64,000 nucleotides of DNA from Limnoperna fortunei. Its lineage: Eukaryota > Mollusca > Bivalvia > Mytilida > Modiolidae. The position numbers were made by a program, and so were the translations under genes. Under the pieces are notes generated by a model that was given only the letters and a program-made list of their open reading frames with translations, was not told the DNA's origin and ran no database searches. Below, piece after piece: positions 11,012-22,036 of the stretch. Numbering within the stretch: the stretch's first letter is position 1; the number at the start of each line of letters is the position of its first letter. The stretch lies in contig OX104112.1 in the NCBI GenBank assembly GCA_944474755.1, positions 54,324,774 through 54,388,773 on the forward strand. Reading direction: 5' to 3'.

Positions 11012-12913
11012 ATGGCTGAAAAAAGCTATAAAATGGATTTTACGAACTGTAGACTTTGTCTATCCACTTTTACCAACCCAAGACTACTGCAGTGTATGCA
11101 TATATTTTGTACACCATGTTTGGAATCATTGGCTGGAGACAATACAAAACTAACATGTCCGTTATGCCGAGCAGATGAACTACTACCAATGACAGGTGTG
11201 ATGGGTATTCCAATTTATCAGTCTAAAGCCAAGCTTAAAAAGGAGGAAGAAAATACAGACTTGATGTGTCAACTGTGCGAGGAGAGAAAGTTGCCATCAG
11301 TAAAGTGTTTAGATTGTGATATTTACTTATGTTGTGATTGCCACGGATATCATGCTAAACTAAAATTGTCAAAAAATCATCAATACGAACGCTTAGAGAA
11401 TTGTTCAGGGGGCACTACAAATTCAACATTGGAATGCAGTAATCATAAGAAAGAGCTTACTTTGTTCTGTAAACCGTGCAACAAAGCAGTGTGCGCTGAT
11501 TGCGGGGAGGTTCATCATCGTCAGCATGAAATGCTATCTCTTGAATATGCCGCAGCAGTTGAACGCGATACCTTATATGCTGCAGTTGTTGGGTTGCGAT
11601 CAAAGGTGATACCAGCAATTGAAAATGTAATCGATCAAGCAAACTCTCTTGAAAACGCTCTTTACAAACAGAGCAACCAAAGAAAGCAAGAGCTAAAGAC
11701 ACATGCAACGGCGTTAAAAGAAGTCTTTAGTAGATACATTGATATGGTGATGAATTTAAACCTGATTGAAATAGAGAAACTAACAAAACATGAAATAAAG
11801 CAAATCGTAGCTTTCAAAGATGGGCTTGAAATGGACAAAATGTCGTTTGCGTCCTTGCTTAACACATCAGAAGAAATAATCAAAAGCTCCACTAATGCCA
11901 AACTTGTTAAAGAGTCGACAAATATCAAGAGAAGAATGGACAATGTCAATCGTTACGAGGGACGACAACTAGAAACACACGTGTTACAGTTTACATCTAC
12001 ACAAATTCCCGAACAACAAATAAGAAGCGCCGTAGGGAACGTAGGAATTGTTGTAGCTGACACCCTTAAATTGTCCTTTTATCAATTACCTATCCCTGAA
12101 CTGCAGATCGTGAAAAGTCTAAAGTTTAAAAATAACTTTAATACTGGATCTACTATAAAATGTGTAGTTCCTGGAAAAGAAGGAAACACATGGATTCTTC
12201 ATGATAGTTCCATAAGTAGTTACTCTTGCGATGGAAAGACAATATCGACACAGAATATTGATTCTTCTAATATATCCACACTCTTGCGTAGACAAGATGG
12301 TTCTATTTTCATTTGGATGAAAAACTACGCTCAACAATTTGACTGTGACGAAGGCGCTGCGAAAAAAGTGTATAAAGCACCGTTTGAAGTCGGAAATGCT
12401 GGCTGTTTTCTGTCCAACAACAATTTAGTGGTATTAAATCCAATCGAGAAAACATTATATGAAATAGATACTGATGGTGGAGTTCAGAGGACGGTGACTA
12501 ATGAAAACTTATCTCGCTTACTTGCATCCGAAATATTGCACATGATAGAGACAGAAGACAAAAACTGGATAATAGCTCAGGGTAACAAAGTACTTACAAT
12601 AAGACCGGATGGACGAGTTCAAAATGTTATACAGAAAGAAGATGGAATCGATAGAAGATTTCATAATTTATGCTGCGACAGTTATGGGAATATCTTTACA
12701 ATTTTCGCTCATTATGGAATAATAGACAGGAATTATCTAACCGTATGTGATATTCTGCTTTTGAATTCAGATGGAACTCTAAGTAACAAATTATATTCCC
12801 AAAACAGTACGTATAACCATGTGAATTATCCTATGCATTTGACAAAAGATGACTTTGGTAATATTTGGATCTGTATCGATCAGAGAAAAGTCGACATATT
12901 CTCGTATTTGTAG
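11012..12913 (+). CDS. TRIM-like RING/B-box protein T1, intact
   Basis: An intact single-exon gene of 633 codons, probably an E3 ubiquitin ligase. The RING is C3HC4 (C13, C16, C28, H30, C33, C36, C49, C52). B-box 1 has C86, C89, C99, C102, C107, C110, H114 and H123; B-box 2 has C142, H145, C153, C156, C161, C164, H169 and H172. Residues 180-310 are helical and charged, as expected for the dimerising coiled coil. Residues 320-633 contain repeated GNTW, DGSIFIW, YGNIF and FGNIWIC motifs, like an NHL or other beta-propeller used for substrate binding. The start context (AAAAATGGCT) is strong. An ATTAAA signal follows 142 bp after the stop. Target and pathway cannot be read from the sequence. All ligands needed for zinc binding are present. 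Confidence 0.93.
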   Translation: MAEKSYKMDFTNCRLCLSTFTNPRLLQCMHIFCTPCLESLAGDNTKLTCPLCRADELLPMTGVMGIPIYQSKAKLKKEEENTDLMCQLCEERKLPSVKCLDCDIYLCCDCHGYHAKLKLSKNHQYERLENCSGGTTNSTLECSNHKKELTLFCKPCNKAVCADCGEVHHRQHEMLSLEYAAAVERDTLYAAVVGLRSKVIPAIENVIDQANSLENALYKQSNQRKQELKTHATALKEVFSRYIDMVMNLNLIEIEKLTKHEIKQIVAFKDGLEMDKMSFASLLNTSEEIIKSSTNAKLVKESTNIKRRMDNVNRYEGRQLETHVLQFTSTQIPEQQIRSAVGNVGIVVADTLKLSFYQLPIPELQIVKSLKFKNNFNTGSTIKCVVPGKEGNTWILHDSSISSYSCDGKTISTQNIDSSNISTLLRRQDGSIFIWMKNYAQQFDCDEGAAKKVYKAPFEVGNAGCFLSNNNLVVLNPIEKTLYEIDTDGGVQRTVTNENLSRLLASEILHMIETEDKNWIIAQGNKVLTIRPDGRVQNVIQKEDGIDRRFHNLCCDSYGNIFTIFAHYGIIDRNYLTVCDILLLNSDGTLSNKLYSQNSTYNHVNYPMHLTKDDFGNIWICIDQRKVDIFSYL

Positions 12914-13596
12914 CCACTCATAATTATATATCTTCAATCCGTTTTATGATTATCTGGAATTTGATAATGTGCTAAATTTGTTTATACAGTGTGTTTCAAT
13001 TCATGATTTTTTTACATATAAACAAATTAAATGTACATATATTGTGTTGTTGTTATTAAATCTAAGCACAATTGGTCATTTTGACAGAAAACCGTGCAGC
13101 ATTGCTGTGGCATAAATATAGGTCCTAATACTATAATCGTTACCGAGTTGGAAGGGAGTGTGAGCACAATATGAAATATGAGTCAAATAACGCACTTCGC
13201 AGTCCAAATAAAATCAAATCAAAACACATCTATCCGGAAATTTTCATCTCTATTACAACGGCTGCAAGATGAAATAATTTAAAGAAAATTGTTGATTCCG
13301 AGAAATTTGGTCTGGATATAACTTTCTGCACTGTAATATCATTTTATTGAACGTCCAACAAAGAGTAAATGTAAAAAAATAACAAGAGAAATAACTAATT
13401 CCGCTAAAAACTCATACTTTCAATTCAAATAACATGTATAATTAAACTGGAACTCCCGCAGACTGCTCAATTTATTCGCATACACCTGACAATTTTGAAA
13501 TGTATATCAAGGAAACACAGTACACAACATACAAGTATATACTGCACTGTGAACAAAGATAACATTTAATGGCAATATTGATATTATTGCCATTGT
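12914..13596. repeat. Common TRIM 3' flank, T1 copy
   Basis: No gene. The flank begins GCCACTCATAATTATAT and recurs after T2, T4, T5, T6 and T7 in varying states. An ATTAAA at 13055-13060 could end the T1 transcript and is also kept after T2 (near 21845). The homology runs to ATATTATTGCCATTG at about 13596, where a LINE fragment interrupts it. Confidence 0.65.
13055..13060 (+). terminator. Candidate polyadenylation signal of T1
   Basis: ATTAAA is the commonest variant of the animal AATAAA signal. It is 142 bp after the T1 stop, a reasonable 3' UTR length, and lies in the best conserved part of the flank. No downstream GU-rich element was confirmed. Confidence 0.3.
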
Positions 13597-14275
13597 AATC
13601 TTTTAATCAATATCAATATCAATATCAGTTTATTGGATAAAACGCACATGAATTAACAATGCATTGTGATCCATAAGACATGTAAGACATAAGTAGAAGA
13701 ATACATACAATAAAATGAAACATTAAAGAACGAAGTCCCTATATTTTGAGTTATATTATTATAAAGTGTAATCCTTTTCTTTTATGTATATTATACAATT
13801 TAATTAGTATGTAGTGCATGATATAAGATTGGCAGCAGTGGAATCTAAAGAACGAATTTTGAAAGCCTCTCTAATGTAAGTGGAGATTTCCCTGGCACTT
13901 GCCTCTGTTGAAGGATTCAACAACTTTTCAGAAGGTTATTAGGAGTCGTTAAAATCTTAAATTTTTCTCCAAACGATTTGTAATAAGGACAGTTTAGGAT
14001 AAAACGAACTTCATCTTGAACAGTGTTTGTGCAAAATTAATAAGTTCTATCATTAATGGAAATTTTTGGTCTAGAATATCTTCCTGTTTCTATTTCCAAT
14101 GGATGTGCCAAGGATTGAGGTGTTGAAAGGCATTAATCCTTAAAAGTAAAAAATTATTGGATGTGTTGAGGGCATTAATTAGGATTTCATGGTTTAGAGG
14201 GTCTGCTAGGATAGCCAGTATAATTCATTTTCCGTAAGTTTTTATGCCGACACCTTCAGCACTTTAGTATAGTTT
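13597..14275 (-). mobile_element. LINE 3'-end fragment
   Basis: Read on the minus strand, short frames give GRYSRPKISINDRTY and VQDEVRFILNCPYY. These match the C-terminal Cys/His region of non-LTR retrotransposon ORF2 proteins, where such DEVHFI-x-NCP-like strings are common. Further upstream on the minus strand, ADPLNHEILINALNTSN may be from the same ORF; its DNA recurs near 47.53 kb. The plus-strand left edge holds repeated TATCAA, as expected of a short tandem 3' tail. The body carries stops and is a dead, 5'-truncated insertion. Confidence 0.65.
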
Positions 14276-15495
14276 ATTACTTAATTCTGGCATACCCTTA
14301 TATATATCTATATGTATTTATTTATGCTTTATTTACATTATAGTTTTGTTTCAAATTCAAAGATTCTAAAAAAGATTTGACAATGCAATAACAAGATTCT
14401 GCCAAATTGATATGCTAAACCTATTGATTGTGAAATGTATGTAAACCTAAATATTACTGCAGTATTGTGTGATGTCTTCCTCTAATTAGTATTGTGTTAA
14501 TTTCAATGAAATAGATTAGAATGGAGTAAACATTTCAAAAATAGACATGGAGACATACTTCTATTCATGTATCTTATTTTAGAAAGGAGTAATATGTAAC
14601 GAGGTCTTGTTCTTTGCTATTTGAAGAAAAACATTACATAGGAGGATTTTATGGAATTCTTTCAATTTGTGTTGGTATATTGGATTGGCACAACAATTTT
14701 GAGAGAAAATGCATTAAAATATGGCTGACCTGGTTACCAAATTTTTGTTTAAGCCTTCCATTCATTTCTTACAGTTAAGGGCCTTAATTATCAGTAATAT
14801 CTTCTGACACTTAAAAAAAAGACAAAGTAAAAATAAAATTCATTTTGTAATAATAGATAAAAGCTTTTAATTGTATGTTTAGTTTTAAGTATTTAATTAA
14901 GCATACCAGCTTATGTAGCTTCTGCAATAAAAAAAGTTTTTTAATCACTTGTATATATTTTTGTATATTGTTCTGTATTTAAGTTGTGAACAAAAGAATA
15001 ATGCTATTTTAGTTGACACAGATTTATAAATATGTGCACACCTAAACTGACCTCATTAAAGTTTATAAAACTTGTTGTCTTATTTTTTTCTAGTTTAGCC
15101 ATGCTTGTAGATTTAATGACAAAACCTCTCCTCCTTGTATTGACTTTGGGACAAGTTCATTACATGGGCTTGGTATAACTAGCTGTTTTGCCTGTTGTTG
15201 GCAAACATGACCGAAACATCATATTAACTATTTTCATATCCTTGTGCCCTTTGTCTTCTATACTTTCACAGTTAATTCATTCTTATCTGAAACCACTGGA
15301 AATGGAAAAAATGGCCATAGAACACTAAACTCAATAGACAAAATTAAAATGACTTATCAGAAATTAGAAGATTGTATTTAATTTTTGTTAGGTACATTTT
15401 ACCACATCATACTGAATTCAACATAGTACCGAATTGAAAAGGCACCATTAAACCATATGAAAATGAACTGTATTAGGGATATGAATGAAACGTTC
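14276..15495. repeat. Downstream block of T1 without genes
   Basis: AT-rich and non-coding. Segments match 47530-48770 in the T5 downstream region: for example GATGTGTT-GGGCATTAATTA at the left, and TTAGTTGACACAGATTTATAAATATGTG near 15010 and 48250. It is older or more diverged than the 22-42 kb duplication. Confidence 0.55.
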
Positions 15496-15612
15496 TAGCC
15501 TCAGTTTCATAATAAATTTTCTCAAATTGAGTTTTTCCTCAAATTTGAATTTTCCAGCATCTGATTGGCCACTATTTGAGTTGAGGAAATCCTCAAATTT
15601 TAGATGTTTAAT
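15496..15612. mobile_element. Foldback MITE-like element, copy 1
   Basis: A compact stretch with inverted CTCAAATT/AATTTGAG repeats. One end contains CAGTTTCATAA, the other resembles its complement. Copies sit at the same place in other units (25775-25885, 36460-36565, 55835-55955), where the right end reads TTTTATGAAAC. It always borders the minus-strand RT relic, so it was there before the units multiplied. Confidence 0.5.
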
Positions 15613-15639
15613 TAATCTGTGTCTCAATTCTGTATGAAA

Positions 15640-16485
15640 TTTAAATGGCTGGCTGCATGTCGGAACTTACGTGATTATTTTGCTGTACAACCGAAAACTT
15701 CTTTAGAGATGCTAATCAATAAATCCCTCTTTAAATATCTTATTGATCAACAGCAGCGTCTAGTCTACACAATCGGAATAAGGATCTCAGGATATAACAT
15801 AACGTATTAAGTTGAAATGTTATCGCCATACTCGGGAGCAGATTGAATATTGCGATCAATGAACGGAATGTTAAATTTGGGAATTTGAAGTCGTCACTCG
15901 TGTCATTGAGTTTATTTATAGTTTTTTATTTGACTCTTTTTAAAGGAAGGTTTGGGTTATAGGACCACTTGATTTAATCGGTTGTGTGCTTATTTCATGC
16001 TCCAGGATAGATAAAATGACAGTAGTTACCGAATTCAGTGAACAGACATCCTCTACTTGGTGAAAGGTGAAATTAAAAGTCTGGTCCAACGACTTCTTTT
16101 TTCTTCATAGACCATCAAGGAACTTAGCCTCATTTGAGTATTAAACCAGAAGGCGAGAAGGTGAGCACATATTGTACCAATTGAAATGCCGATAGGCTTT
16201 TGAAAAATCCGTCCATCAAACATGACATATGTGTTGTTTGTTAAAAAAAATAAAAAAATAACATGAGACGTATTTCTTTTTCTGTGAATGTATTCATGGA
16301 TCTGGTATAGATGATGACAAATTTATTAATTACTAGGTAATTGGAGCCTCGTTCCTTTCCTTTATAAATAAAACCTCATAAGATCATAAAGTCTGGATTA
16401 TGGATGGTAGTATGTATACAGTGGGAATAATCGCATCTTTTAATGTTACGTTGGCAGAAACCCTGGTCTTACGATGTTCACCAGG
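15640..16485 (-). pseudogene. Old reverse transcriptase relic, minus strand, copy 1
   Basis: Minus-strand fragments read VMFDGRIFQKPIGISIGT followed by ICAHLL, and further on FHQVEDVCSLNS. They align by eye with the VMFAGHVFQQ, GIPMGTNCAPLL and YIDDVLSLNN boxes of the younger plus-strand relics, in the same order. Stops and frameshifts are dense and the YIDD box is changed. The same relic recurs in every downstream block, in the opposite orientation near 49 kb. Confidence 0.6.
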
Positions 16486-16713
16486 TCTTATTATTTTTTA
16501 ATATCCACGTTTGGTTAATACCACATATATCACATGATTGTTCTGGTAGTTTTGATAGTTGTTTTAATTGTTGTCAGCTGTTAAGTGAGAGTTTTGGTGG
16601 AACAACTTGCTGATCATGCTACGTAAATCTGTTTGGGGGTTTTTGTGTAACTACAAGGATGGGTGATCCTTCATATGGAAATCAAATTTAACCAAGACCG
16701 ATTTGTGATTTTT
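16486..16713. repeat. Spacer before the AGGTCA element
   Basis: No gene. It matches 63290-63520 closely (ATCATGCTACGTAAAT, TGATCCTT, ACCGATTTGTGATTTT), which is the empty-site copy used to define the adjacent insertion. Confidence 0.6.
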
Positions 16714-18166
16714 AAGGCTTTCCACTTCCGAGTGGAATGCCTTACTGTAATTTGTCTGTTTATTATTCTTTTTTTTCCACCAAGTTTTCTTTTCCCATTA
16801 TAAATTTTGTTTCGCGACATGTCGTAAAGACCTTTCGTACTATGGGTGTATGAGACATAACGCTTTTGCAGTTGACCCTGTCACACCGAACACTTTTTTC
16901 TTTACGGAGTTATTCCCCTTGTCATAAAAAAGCTTGTGTACAGATAAACTTTGAAACCGTAAAAGATTTTGCAATAAAAGTTGTTGCAAAATGGTCAGCT
17001 ATTGATTGCGACAATTTATCGCATATTGCGCAAAGTATTTTGTTGGAGTTATTTCCCCTTATTTATTGGAAGTACATTTTGTACCATTGTAACTCATGAA
17101 CAAGAGGTGATAGACTAGATATTTCACAGTTGGGTCATCATTGACCTTTACCTTGAAAAAGGTCAAAGGTCAAGGTCACATTCTAATTTTTGACATTGTG
17201 TTGTGTACAGATCTCCTCCTTTACTATAATAGATAGTGAACTGAAACCTTTACCAAAATGTGTATCATATTAAGATCTTGAATCGTCACTTTTTTTATTT
17301 GACATTTTATAAGAGTTATCTCCCCTAGACCACTAAAATATATTGTGAATTGCATTATATCACTTTATCTCAGTAACTATAACAGATATTTATATGAAAC
17401 CTTATATCATTAGTCATCATTTACCTTGACCTTGAAAATGGACTCAAGGTCAAAGGTCAAGGTCACGTTTGAAATTTTGGCATTGTCTTGTCATCGCTAT
17501 TCCTTTAAAACGGTAAAAGATAGGCAATAAGTTATAATGCAAAAATGTTGGCCTCATAAAGGCGCAACTTTTTTCTATTGGAAGGAAAGGATCCGGCTTC
17601 ATCTTATAGGAGTTATCCCCCATTACAACCATTGATAATTAGTTTTTCATTAATTACGTATCAACTATTAATAGTAGAGGCATGGGGTCTTCACTATAGA
17701 TCAATAGGACCCTTGACCTTGAAAACAAATACAAGGTCAAAGCTCAAGGTCATTTTCTTATTTTTTTTTATATAATATAAGTAGTCATATCTCAATGACT
17801 ATAAGAGATATTGGCATAAAATCTTCAATGTTAATCACTGTTGACCTTCAGCATGGTCAAGGTCATGCTGTAAGAGTCAAGGTCACTTTTTAAATGTTTT
17901 TCATGGTACTATGTATTTTGAATGGCTTATTCTTTTAATGCTATTGTCTATAATTAATATTAACGTAGATTAAAACATCAGTTGTCAAGGTCATTCAAGT
18001 TTTTTTACGTCCTATTTTATGACCTTTCTTTTTTTAAAGATATCTAAGTAGTTTTTTTTTAATATTTTTTGTTCTTATTAATTGCTATAGACAATTTACG
18101 TATGTTTCTTAGCTTTTTAGTTTCAAGGTCATTTATTTAAGGTCTTCTTTTAAAGTGAAAAGCCTA
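16714..18166. mobile_element. 1.45-kb TIR-type element with AGGTCA repeats
   Basis: The left end begins AAGGCTTTCCACTT and folds on itself (AGTGGAATGCCTT follows). The right end is AAAGTGAAAAGCCT, an imperfect inverted match. Inside, a degenerate unit of about 285 bp repeats: a GAGTTATTTCCCCT-like motif, then CCTTGACCTTGAAAA, then AAGGTCAAAGGTCAAGGTCA. Such AGGTCA clusters occur near 17165, 17450, 17735 and 17870, with single copies later. The paralogous sequence near 63.52 kb runs straight across without it. Only short ORFs exist, so it would be non-autonomous. Confidence 0.7.
17140..17890. repeat. Tandem AGGTCA direct and inverted repeats
   Basis: Within the element above, each unit contains TGACCTT on the left and two or three AGGTCA on the right, spaced 1-6 bp. 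AGGTCA is the half-site of many nuclear receptors, and direct repeats with 0-1 bp spacing are typical RXR or HNF4-type sites. Binding is unproven. The repeats may simply be structural. Confidence 0.7.
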
Positions 18167-18168
18167 AT

Positions 18169-18188
18169 AATCGTTCTTAAGAACGATT
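18169..18188. repeat. Perfect 20-bp palindrome
   Basis: AATCGTTCTTAAGAACGATT reads the same on both strands and lies three bases outside the inferred right TIR. It is missing from the empty-site copy at 63.5 kb, so it may belong to the inserted element and mark its real end. Confidence 0.6.
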
Positions 18189-19810
18189 GAACCTATATTT
18201 TTTATTGTACTTTCTGTCAATAATCGTGCAGTTACTATTCAGTTTAGTGATTCGGGAATTAAAACAAGACATCTGAATGCATTCTTTTAAAGTTGTATAA
18301 TACAAAGATGACATGACGAAAACACCATTTGATTTTTATATTATATTAGAATTTATAATAGATCGCGTTTCTTGAGTCATTACAATTTTGTGGCACTTTT
18401 ACAGTGCTATAAAAATCCGACTGAGTCTATCTACACATTCTTAATATGAAACCATAATATAAGAATTTCTTTGAACCTTTTCGACACTAACGTACCTTTT
18501 AAGTCATTTTTCCAAACCAGAAAACTTTCGAATCATGAATAAACTCTCGCGTGATAAATGATCACTTAGGAGTTGATTCATGATTGAAAAGGTTTCGGAT
18601 TTACGCAACACAGAATTGGTAATGCATTCGACAAAATGCTAGACACCACGATTAAATCTGGAGAAATACCATTTTCTCCCTAAGAGTAAGAGTATTATAA
18701 ATCATTAATTTATGGCATTCATCATGGTTTCATACTTTTAGTAAAAGATAAAAGCTAGTCAATTTCAGGATATGGAAGGCAAAGTCAATGGAAGTAAACA
18801 TTCTTCAAGTGTATCCATCAAAAATCTTGCTCTTAGTTTGGCAAATATCTACAAGAGAAAATTAGATGCTTAAAAGTAACACTTAGTATTCGGAAATATC
18901 TCTGTAAAACGTCTGCATCTAAAACTCTTCATTTCATCCATTATTATTCGTATTTCTGTGCATTAATATTTTTGCAGAACTCACTAATGGAATTTATTTA
19001 TATGTCACAGTTGATAAGAGAATTCACGACCAGCTTTTCCAGTGTAAAACCTACTCTATAATGTGAATATGGCAACTAATCCTAACCTTGCGAAAGTCAA
19101 AGTCTGATAAAAGTTTAAATGTTACAAGTGGGGTTTAATGTATGCGGATTGTACAAATAATTTTAAAAAATAATTATGGTTTAACATACAGGATACTAAG
19201 TCTACTTATAGACAACACAAAGAATAAGTTAGTCTTGCAGATCGCTGTGTCCGGACATCGTGTCCGGACGTCGTTAAGTATAATCAATATAGATATATCT
19301 ACTTCAGTGTACATCTATATTTCGCTTAATAGTCATATAAACATGCATTACATATATTCAAACTGTATAATCAAATTTAAAGAAAACGTAGCTAAAAATC
19401 AGACAGATTTCTATGAATAATAAAGGGATGGCTGACTGGAATTTGTAAAAGATATTTGATATAAACTTTTACTCCATCATTTAAAAAATGCTTATTGTAT
19501 AATTATTCTTATTTTTATTTTCGAACACACAAAAAGACGTGTGGTGTTACATATAAGAATGTAACTACTAGTTACCCCAAACAGACAATAGATCGTCATT
19601 CCAACAGTTAATAAAAATATTATAAATTTATTATGTATAAGGCAAACCAATAAAATTTAAATGTCCTAGCAAACATATACTTTACAAATACAAATAAATT
19701 AACCACCATTTACAGAAAACGTAAAAATCAATTTTCTAAAAATAACACTGTGATTAATAAATAAAAATAACTTACTGCGTCAGACTTTTAAGCAAAGTCA
19801 TTGTACACAA
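18189..19810. repeat. T1-T2 intergenic region
   Basis: No gene found. From about 18230 to 19085 it matches 63540-64000 (with deletions there), including CCTAACCTTGCGAAA at the window end. A short tandem TGTCCGGACATCG / TGTCCGGACGTCG lies at about 19248-19273. The 92-codon frame at 19142 has no recognisable content. The last 700 bp, directly before T2, do not resemble the upstream block of T1, T3, T4 or T7. Confidence 0.55.
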
Positions 19811-21700
19811 ATGGCCGAAAAAAGCGATCAAATGGATTTTACGAACTGTAGAATTTGTCTTTCCTCTTTTACCAGCCCAAGACTATTGCAGTGTTTGCAT
19901 ATATTTTGTACACCATGTTTGGAATCATTGGCTGGGGACCATACAAAACTGACATGTCCGTTGTGTCGAACAGAGGAACTACTACCAATGACGGGAGTGA
20001 TGGGTATTCCAATTTATGACTTTAACGCAAAGCTTGAAAAAGGGGAAGAAAATACAGATTTGATTTGTCAACTGTGCGAAGAGCGAAAGTTGCCATCAGT
20101 AAAGTGTTTAGATTGTGATATTTACTTATGTTCTGATTGCCACGGATATCATGCTAAACTAAAATTGTCAAAAAATCATCAATACGAACGCTTAGAGAAT
20201 TGTTCAAGGGGCACTAAAAATTCAACACTGGAATGCAATAATCATAAGAAAGAGCTTACTTTGTTCTGTAAACCTTGCAACAAAGCAGTGTGCGCAGAGT
20301 GCGGGGAGGTTCATCATCGTCAGCATGAAATGCTCTCTCTTGAATATGCCGCAGCAGTGGAACGCGATAGCTTGTTTGCTGCAGTTGTTGGGTTGCGATC
20401 GAAGGTGATACCAGCAATTGCAAATGTAATCGATCAAGCAAATTCTGTTGAAAACGCTCTTTACAAACAGAGCAGCCAAAGAAAGCAAGACACATGCAAC
20501 GGCGTTAAAGGAAGTCTTCTGCAGATATGTAGATATGACGATGAATTTAAACCTGATTGAAACAGAAAAACTAACAAAACATGAAATAAAGCAAATCGTA
20601 GCATACAAAGATGTGCTTGAAATGGATCAAATGTCGTTTGCGTCGCTGCTTAACACAACAGAAGAAATAATCACGAGCTCTACTAATGTCCAGCTTGTCA
20701 AAGAGTCCAAAAATCTGAAGAGAAGAATGGACAATATCAATCGTTACGAGGGACGACAACTACAAACACATGTGTTACAGTTTACATCTGGAAATATTTC
20801 AGAAGAACAAATAAGAAGCGCCGTAGGGACATTAGGAATTGTTGTCGCTGACACTCCTAAATTGTCATTTCATCAATTATCCATTCCTGAACTGCAGATG
20901 GTGAAAAGTCTGAAGTTTAAAAATAACTTTATTACGGGATCTACTATAAAATGTGTAGTTCCTGGAAAAGAAGGAAACACATGGATTATTCATGATAGTT
21001 CCATAAGTAGTTACTCTTGCAATGGGGAGATAATATCGACACAGAATATTGATTCTTCTAATATATCCGCGTTCTTGCGTCGACAGGTTATATTTTCATT
21101 TGGATGAAAAACTATGCTCAACAATTTGACTGTGACGAAGGCGCTGCGGAAAAAGTGTATAAAGCATCGTTTAAAGTCGGAAATGCTGGCTGTTTTCTGT
21201 CCAACAACAATTTAGTGGTATTTAATCCAACCGAGAAAACATTCTATGAAATAGATACTGATGGTGGAGTTCAGAGGACAGTGACTAATGAAAACTTATT
21301 TCGCTTACTTGCATCCGCAATATTGCACATGATAGAGACCGAAGACAAAAACTGGATAATAGCTCAGGTTAACAAAGTACTTACAATAAGACCGGACGGA
21401 CGAGTTCAAAATGTTATACAGAAAGAAGATGGAAGCGATAGAAGATTTCAAAATTTATGCTGCGACAATTATGGCAATATCTTTACAATTTTCACTCATA
21501 TTGAAAAAATAGACAGGAGTTATTTAACCGTATCTGATATTCTGCTTTTGAATTCAGATGGAACTCTAAGTAACAAATTATATTCCCAAAATAGTTTGTG
21601 TAACTATGTGAATTCTGCTATGCATATGACAACAGATGGCTTTGGTAATATTTGGATCTGTATCAATCAGAGAAAAGTCGGCATATTCTCGTATTTGTAG
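19811..21700 (+). pseudogene. TRIM-like copy T2, frameshifted
   Basis: Closest to T1 by residue signatures. The start (ACAAATGGCC), RING and both B-boxes are intact over 249 codons. An 8-bp deletion near 20489 then ends the frame early in the coiled coil. A second deletion of 4 bp near 21088 restores the original phase for the last third (21104-21700). The predicted product is thus a RING/B-box protein without coiled coil or propeller. It could act as a truncated ligase or dominant-negative form if transcribed, but the simplest view is a young pseudogene. Its upstream sequence differs from that of T1. Confidence 0.88.
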
Positions 21701-22036
21701 CCACTCATAATTATATCTCTTCAATCCGTTTTATGATTATCTGGAATTTGATAATGTGCTAAATTTGTTTATACAGATTGGTTCAATTTATGATTTTTTA
21801 CATATAAACACATTACATGTATATAATATATTGTGTTGTTGTTATTAAATCTAAGCCAAATTGATCATTTTGACAGAAAACCGTGCAGCATTGCTGTGGC
21901 ATAAATATAGGTCCTAATACTATAACCGTTACCGAGTTGTAAGGGAGTGTGAGCACAATATGAAATATGAGTCAAATAACGCACTTCGCAGTCCACATAA
22001 AATCAAGTCAAAACGCATATATCCGAAAATTTTCAT
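21701..22036. repeat. Common TRIM 3' flank, T2 copy, truncated
   Basis: Matches 12914-13250 almost base for base and then stops abruptly after TTTTCATCT. The next base begins the upstream block of T3. About 9 kb of unit found elsewhere between these points is missing, a clean fusion of two repeat units. Confidence 0.75.

Noticed and set aside
11457..11949. Minus-strand ORFs within T1
   Set aside because: Shadow frames opposite a strongly supported TRIM coding region; the same occurs in T2, T3 and T6.
16866..17775. Small ORFs inside the AGGTCA element
   Set aside because: They differ in frame from one internal repeat to the next and encode no transposase motif.
19142..19420. 92-codon ORF upstream of T2
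   Set aside because: AT-rich low-complexity translation without homologue elsewhere in the window.
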